A stretch of 64,000 nucleotides of DNA from the NCBI RefSeq assembly GCF_019132875.1, contig NZ_JAHSPF010000002.1, positions 434,001 through 498,000 of the forward strand, read 5' to 3'. The notes beneath the pieces are model-generated. The model ran no database searches. It was not told where the DNA came from and saw only the letters and a program-made list of their open reading frames with translations. This DNA comes from Erwinia phyllosphaerae (GTDB lineage Bacteria; Pseudomonadota; Gammaproteobacteria; Enterobacterales; Enterobacteriaceae). Below, piece by piece: positions 60,526 to 64,000 of the stretch. The stretch's first letter is position 1; each line of letters begins with the position of its first letter. A program made the position numbers and the translations under genes.

Positions 60526-61911
60526 ATGCTAAAGATTTTCAATACCCTGAGTCGTCAAAAAGAGGAATTTAAACCAATTCATGCCGGTAAAATTGGTATG
60601 TACGTGTGCGGCATTACCGTTTATGACCTCTGTCACATTGGCCACGGACGTACTTTTATCGCTTTTGATGTGGTTGCCCGCTATCTGCGTTATCTGGGCT
60701 ATTCGCTAAAGTATGTGCGTAATATCACCGATATTGATGACAAAATTATCAAGCGCGCCAATGAAAATGGCGAAACTATCAACGCGTTGACCGATCGTAT
60801 GATTGCAGAGATGCACGCTGATTTTGCTGCATTAAATATTCTGCCGCCGGATCTGGAGCCACGGGCGACGCATCATATTGCCGACATTATTGAGCTGGTC
60901 AGCAAGTTACTGGAACGCGAGCATGCTTACGTTGCCAGTAACGGTGACGTCATGTTTTCCGTAGCCAGCGATGCGGATTATGGTCTGCTGTCGCGTCAGG
61001 ATCTGGAACAGCTGCAGGCTGGCGCGCGCGTCGAAGTTGCCGACGTCAAACGCAACCCAATGGATTTCGTATTGTGGAAGATGTCTAAAGCTAATGAGCC
61101 TGGCTGGGCTTCGCCGTGGGGAGAAGGGCGCCCGGGCTGGCATATCGAATGTTCCGCGATGAACTGCAAACAGCTGGGCGAACATTTTGATATTCATGGT
61201 GGCGGTGCCGATCTAATGTTCCCGCATCACGAAAACGAAATCGCGCAGTCAACCTGTGCACATGACGGCCCTTACGTTAACTACTGGATGCACTCCGGAA
61301 TGGTGATGGTCGATCGTGAAAAAATGTCGAAATCGCTGAACAACTTTTTCACCGTGCGTGACGTGTTGAGCTATTTCGATGCGGAAACCGTGCGCTATTT
61401 TCTGATGTCGGGCCACTATCGCAGCCAGCTCAACTACGGCGAAGATAACCTGAAACAGGCGCGCGCGGCGCTGGAGCGTCTTTATACTGCGTTACGCAAT
61501 ACGGATGTTGATGCACAAGCTGCGGGCGGCGAAGCGTTCGAACAGCGTTTTCGCGAAGCGATGGATGACGACTTCAATACGCCGGAAGCCTACTCGGTGC
61601 TGTTTGATATGGCGCGCGAAGTTAACCGTCTGAAAGCGGAAGATATGACGGCGGCTAACGCCCTGGCGGCAAAACTGCGTCAGCTGGCAGGGGTGCTTGG
61701 ACTGCTGGAACAGGATCCTGAAGTGTTTCTGCAAAGCGGTGCGCAAAACAGCGACGATGAAGTAGCTGAAATCGAAGCGCTGATCAAAATGCGTAACGAC
61801 GCGCGCAAAGAGAAAAACTGGGCGCAGGCCGACGTGGCAAGGGACAAGCTTAACGAGCTGGGAATTATTCTGGAAGATGGCCCGCAGGGCACCAGCTGGC
61901 GACGTAAATAG
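60526..61911 (+). CDS. cysS: Cysteinyl-tRNA synthetase
   Basis: A class I tRNA synthetase of 461 aa. The zinc and ATP motifs are visible: [17 protein letters not shown] (HIGH), the second zinc ligands in HIECSAM and [18 protein letters not shown], and the KMSKS loop ([10 protein letters not shown]). Start and length match E. coli. Confidence 0.98.
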   Translation: MLKIFNTLSRQKEEFKPIHAGKIGMYVCGITVYDLCHIGHGRTFIAFDVVARYLRYLGYSLKYVRNITDIDDKIIKRANENGETINALTDRMIAEMHADFAALNILPPDLEPRATHHIADIIELVSKLLEREHAYVASNGDVMFSVASDADYGLLSRQDLEQLQAGARVEVADVKRNPMDFVLWKMSKANEPGWASPWGEGRPGWHIECSAMNCKQLGEHFDIHGGGADLMFPHHENEIAQSTCAHDGPYVNYWMHSGMVMVDREKMSKSLNNFFTVRDVLSYFDAETVRYFLMSGHYRSQLNYGEDNLKQARAALERLYTALRNTDVDAQAAGGEAFEQRFREAMDDDFNTPEAYSVLFDMAREVNRLKAEDMTAANALAAKLRQLAGVLGLLEQDPEVFLQSGAQNSDDEVAEIEALIKMRNDARKEKNWAQADVARDKLNELGIILEDGPQGTSWRRK

Positions 61912-61913
61912 GT

Positions 61914-61947
61914 AAAAAATCAGGGGCTGCGGCCCCTGATTTTTTTA
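61914..61947. terminator. Bidirectional terminator between cysS and ybcJ
   Basis: ATCAGGGGC (61919-61927) pairs with GCCCCTGAT (61932-61940), with A6 before and T7 after, so it serves both convergent genes. Confidence 0.93.
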
Positions 61948-62157
61948 TTCAGTAACGGTAACGCTGTTGCCGTCGAAAGCGACAGTTTGACCGCTAACAA
62001 TTTTGCAGCGTTTACGGGTTTCCACCACGCCGTCTACGGTAACGTAGCCATCAGCGATCAGCGCTTTGGCCATCGCACCGCTTTCCGCCCAGCCTTCCAG
62101 CTTCAGCAAATCGCATAAATCTACGTGTGGGTGTTTTCCCAGGGAAAAAGTTGCCAT
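61945..62157 (-). CDS. ybcJ: S4-domain RNA-binding protein YbcJ
   Basis: A 70-aa S4-like protein (KHPHVDLCDLLKLEGWAESG, VDGVVETRKRCKIVSGQTVAF). It probably binds RNA, with a possible role in ribosome function; unproven. The start shares its A with the folD stop. Confidence 0.93.
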   Translation of the reverse strand: MATFSLGKHPHVDLCDLLKLEGWAESGAMAKALIADGYVTVDGVVETRKRCKIVSGQTVAFDGNSVTVTE

Positions 62158-63023
62158 TATTCTACTGCTCCATCATGAAATTCTTCGCACGCCTGTAAAG
62201 TGTTCTGGATCAGCGTAGCGACGGTCATCGGGCCAACGCCGCCCGGCACTGGCGTAATATAAGAAGCCCGTTCGGCTGCGCTTTCAAAATCAACATCGCC
62301 AACGACCTTGCCGTTCTCCAGACGATTGATGCCGACATCAATCACAATGGCGCCCGGTTTGATCCATTCGCCAGGAATAAAGCCAGGCTTGCCAACGGCT
62401 ACGACCAGCAGATCGGCGTGTTCGATATGACGACGCAAATCTTTGGTGAAGCGGTGCGTAACCGTAGTCGTACAGCCAGCCAGCAGGAGTTCCATACTCA
62501 TCGGGCGACCAACGATATTGGATGCGCCAACCACAACCGCGTTCAGGCCAAAAGTGTCGATATTGTAGCGTTCCAGCAGCGTAATAATACCGCGTGGCGT
62601 ACAGGGGCGTAGCTCAGGTGCACGCTGGCACAGACGGCCTACATTATAAGGGTGGAAACCATCTACGTCCTTTGATGGCGCAATACGTTCCAGTACTTTT
62701 ACATTATCAATACCGTCCGGAAGCGGCAGCTGCACCAGGATTCCGTCAATCTCGCCGTCGTTGTTCAATTTATCAATCAACGCCAGCAGCTCGGTTTCGC
62801 TGGTGGACGCGGGCAAATCGTAAGAACGTGAGATAAAGCCAACTTCCTCACAGGCCCGGCGCTTGCTGCCGACATAAATTTGCGACGCAGGGTTTTCACC
62901 AACCAGCACCACTGCCAGGCCAGGCGCGCGTTTTCCCGCGGCCAGACGCTGTTGAACTTTTTCAGCAACCTCAAGGCGAACCTGCTGCGCAATCGTTTTA
63001 CCGTCAATAATCTTTGCTGCCAT
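62157..63023 (-). CDS. folD: Bifunctional methylenetetrahydrofolate dehydrogenase/cyclohydrolase FolD
   Basis: FolD makes 10-formyl-THF from 5,10-methylene-THF. The 288-aa product has the catalytic Lys segment [20 protein letters not shown], the NADP-binding [13 protein letters not shown] and [10 protein letters not shown]. Length equals E. coli. It is divergent from argU. Confidence 0.97.
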   Translation of the reverse strand: MAAKIIDGKTIAQQVRLEVAEKVQQRLAAGKRAPGLAVVLVGENPASQIYVGSKRRACEEVGFISRSYDLPASTSETELLALIDKLNNDGEIDGILVQLPLPDGIDNVKVLERIAPSKDVDGFHPYNVGRLCQRAPELRPCTPRGIITLLERYNIDTFGLNAVVVGASNIVGRPMSMELLLAGCTTTVTHRFTKDLRRHIEHADLLVVAVGKPGFIPGEWIKPGAIVIDVGINRLENGKVVGDVDFESAAERASYITPVPGGVGPMTVATLIQNTLQACEEFHDGAVE

Positions 63024-63161
63024 CAGAAAGGGGATCCATCTGTGTTGAGTTGAAACGGGAGTTGGCGCCTATTCTGGCAGAAGCGAACGCCGCTGTCAGG
63101 CACAGATTCGAGGCGCGCTGCTTAATAGTGCAGCAACAGAATGCGCCGATAAGTAAAATCG

Positions 63162-63189
63162 TTGACTCGACGGTTTCGCGCCGTATAAT
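63162..63189 (+). promoter_or_regulatory. Promoter of argU
   Basis: TTGACT (63162-63167) and TATAAT (63184-63189), 16 bp apart, with a GC-rich discriminator (CCGACC), typical for stable RNA. The start near 63196 gives a short leader before the tRNA. Confidence 0.9.
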
Positions 63190-63206
63190 CCGACCCTGTT
63201 CCCCAT

Positions 63207-63283
63207 GCGCCCTTAGCTCAGTTGGATAGAGCACCGGCCTTCTAAGCCGTAGGTCACAGGTTCGAATCCTGTAGGGCGTACCA
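63207..63283 (+). tRNA. argU: tRNA-Arg (anticodon TCT)
   Basis: A 77-nt tRNA with encoded CCA, reading AGA/AGG codons. D stem GCTC/GAGC and T stem ACAGG/CCTGT are perfect. The anticodon loop CTTCTAA has TCT at 63241-63243. The acceptor has G1-U72 wobble and the anticodon stem a C27-U43 mismatch, both unlike E. coli argU. It lies beside folD, as in E. coli, where argU is a prophage attachment site. Confidence 0.97.
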
Positions 63284-63355
63284 ATCAAATCAGTGAATTA
63301 CCGCTCCTGCTCTGTTTCAAATTTTCCTTGTGGGACAAATTTGAGACACGCATCC

Positions 63356-64000
63356 TCAAAGCTGTGTCGTATTTGTGTCGTGACTTGCCAAAAGTGGGTT
63401 AATTTTACGCGCATGCTCGGTCAGATGGTTCGGTGCCAGATGCGCATACCGGCGCGCCATTTCTATTGACTCCTTTGTCGGCCTCATACTTTCTGACGCG
63501 CAATCTATCAGCCTGCTCGCTTCCTTCCGCGTTAACCAGCCAATCCTTTTTTCGATCGGCTTTTTCGTTTTGATAACCGGATCCGTTTTTATTCGCCTCC
63601 ATTCATTTGCCGGGCGCTTAACAGCAAGCGCATAAATGAAAGGTAATGGTTTTAAGTTTCTGCACTGACCGGCTTACCTCTAAAATTCGGCTCGGGTTTC
63701 CCATCCCGTAATGCCGCGTCACGCTGAACTTTTCATTTGCGATGATAATTACGTTTTACCATCTTGTTGGCTATTTTTGCGCCTTTTGCCGTAACCGTTA
63801 TTATGTCACGGCTGGAGAAATGCCCGACCAAAAAGCCATCTTTACTTTGTCATCGTCCAGGCTGCATTTGTGCTCTTTTTCATCCAGCCAACGCAGGCAG
63901 GCATCCTTAAATGTCCGTGTCGGTAAATCTCCGATTTCATCAACTCGCCAGGCTTCCGCCTTCAGTTTTTCGTGAAGCTCTATTGTGGGAAATATACCAA
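63356..64000 (-). pseudogene. Degraded phage-type tyrosine integrase next to argU (runs past window edge)
   Basis: Reading leftward from the edge, three frames in turn give lambdoid integrase segments. The first has [20 protein letters not shown] (to about 63831). A frameshift in an A5 tract leads to [18 protein letters not shown], ending at a stop at 63733. A further frame gives [20 protein letters not shown]. Another frame gives [20 protein letters not shown] and [19 protein letters not shown]. Then an in-frame deletion of the catalytic core joins directly to [16 protein letters not shown], containing the catalytic Tyr region, and on to the natural TGA at 63356. Several independent lesions make it non-functional. 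The C-terminus points toward argU, the normal geometry of an integrase at its tRNA attachment site. Confidence 0.88.

Noticed and set aside
63004..63288. A 94-codon - strand frame over the folD start and argU.
   Set aside because: It reads antisense through the tRNA, a well-known source of false genes (the RIRTCDLRLRR type peptide).
63405..63602. A 65-codon - strand ORF ([14 protein letters not shown]...).
   Set aside because: It is an off-frame reading of the broken integrase; the adjacent frame carries the integrase motifs.
63742..63975. A 77-codon + strand ORF at the right edge.
   Set aside because: It lies antisense to the N-terminal integrase fragment and has no support of its own.

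Overview
The window is chromosomal DNA of an enterobacterium, most likely from the Erwiniaceae (Pantoea/Erwinia group). Nearly every core protein is close to its E. coli relative and gene order follows the E. coli lon-to-argU interval. The accessory genes, however, are plant/environment-associated types: an EagI/EsaI-like LuxI with a convergent LuxR, an AztABC-like zinc importer, and a glycine-rich autotransporter. All assignments come from reading the sequence and from family knowledge; no database search was run.

Layout, left to right: the 3' part of lon, hupB, ppiD, ybaV, fadM, queC, a decayed decR, mdlAB, glnK-amtB, tesB, ybaY, atl and ffs (4.5S RNA). Then hha-tomB, an unknown gene, a zinc-starvation cluster (ABC importer plus zinc-free ribosomal proteins L36 and L31, with two Zur-like boxes), acrAB/acrR, rsmS, a GlsB-type membrane protein, priC and apt. 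A 1189-aa autotransporter follows, then dnaX (with its frameshift site), ybaB, recR, htpG, adk, hemH, gsk, ybaL, ushA, a PACE transporter/LysR pair, ybaK, ybaP, copA/cueR, ybbJ-qmcA, cnoX, ybbO, tesA and ybbA-ybbP. The right end carries luxI/luxR, purEK, lpxH-ppiB, cysS, ybcJ-folD, tRNA-Arg argU, and a heavily damaged phage-type integrase at the argU attachment position.

How the genes work together: glnK-amtB is a nitrogen-controlled ammonium module with a sigma-54 promoter and an NtrC-like site. The metal genes form two regulated units, zinc (Zur) and copper (CueR). acrAB/acrR, mdlAB, PACE and ybaL are transport or efflux functions. dnaX-ybaB-recR is the usual replication/repair operon, and htpG has a heat-shock promoter. 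hha-tomB and luxI/luxR are likely regulators of surface behaviour.

Relative to E. coli, ybaE and cof, mscK, ybaN, fsr, glsA-ybaT and the rhs region are absent. New genes sit at several of those junctions. The least expected structural signal is a set of three unrelated tandem-repeat arrays (86, 43 and 46 bp). Each starts inside the 3' end of a gene (ybaV, fadM, htpG), so the stop-codon region is copied three to four times downstream.
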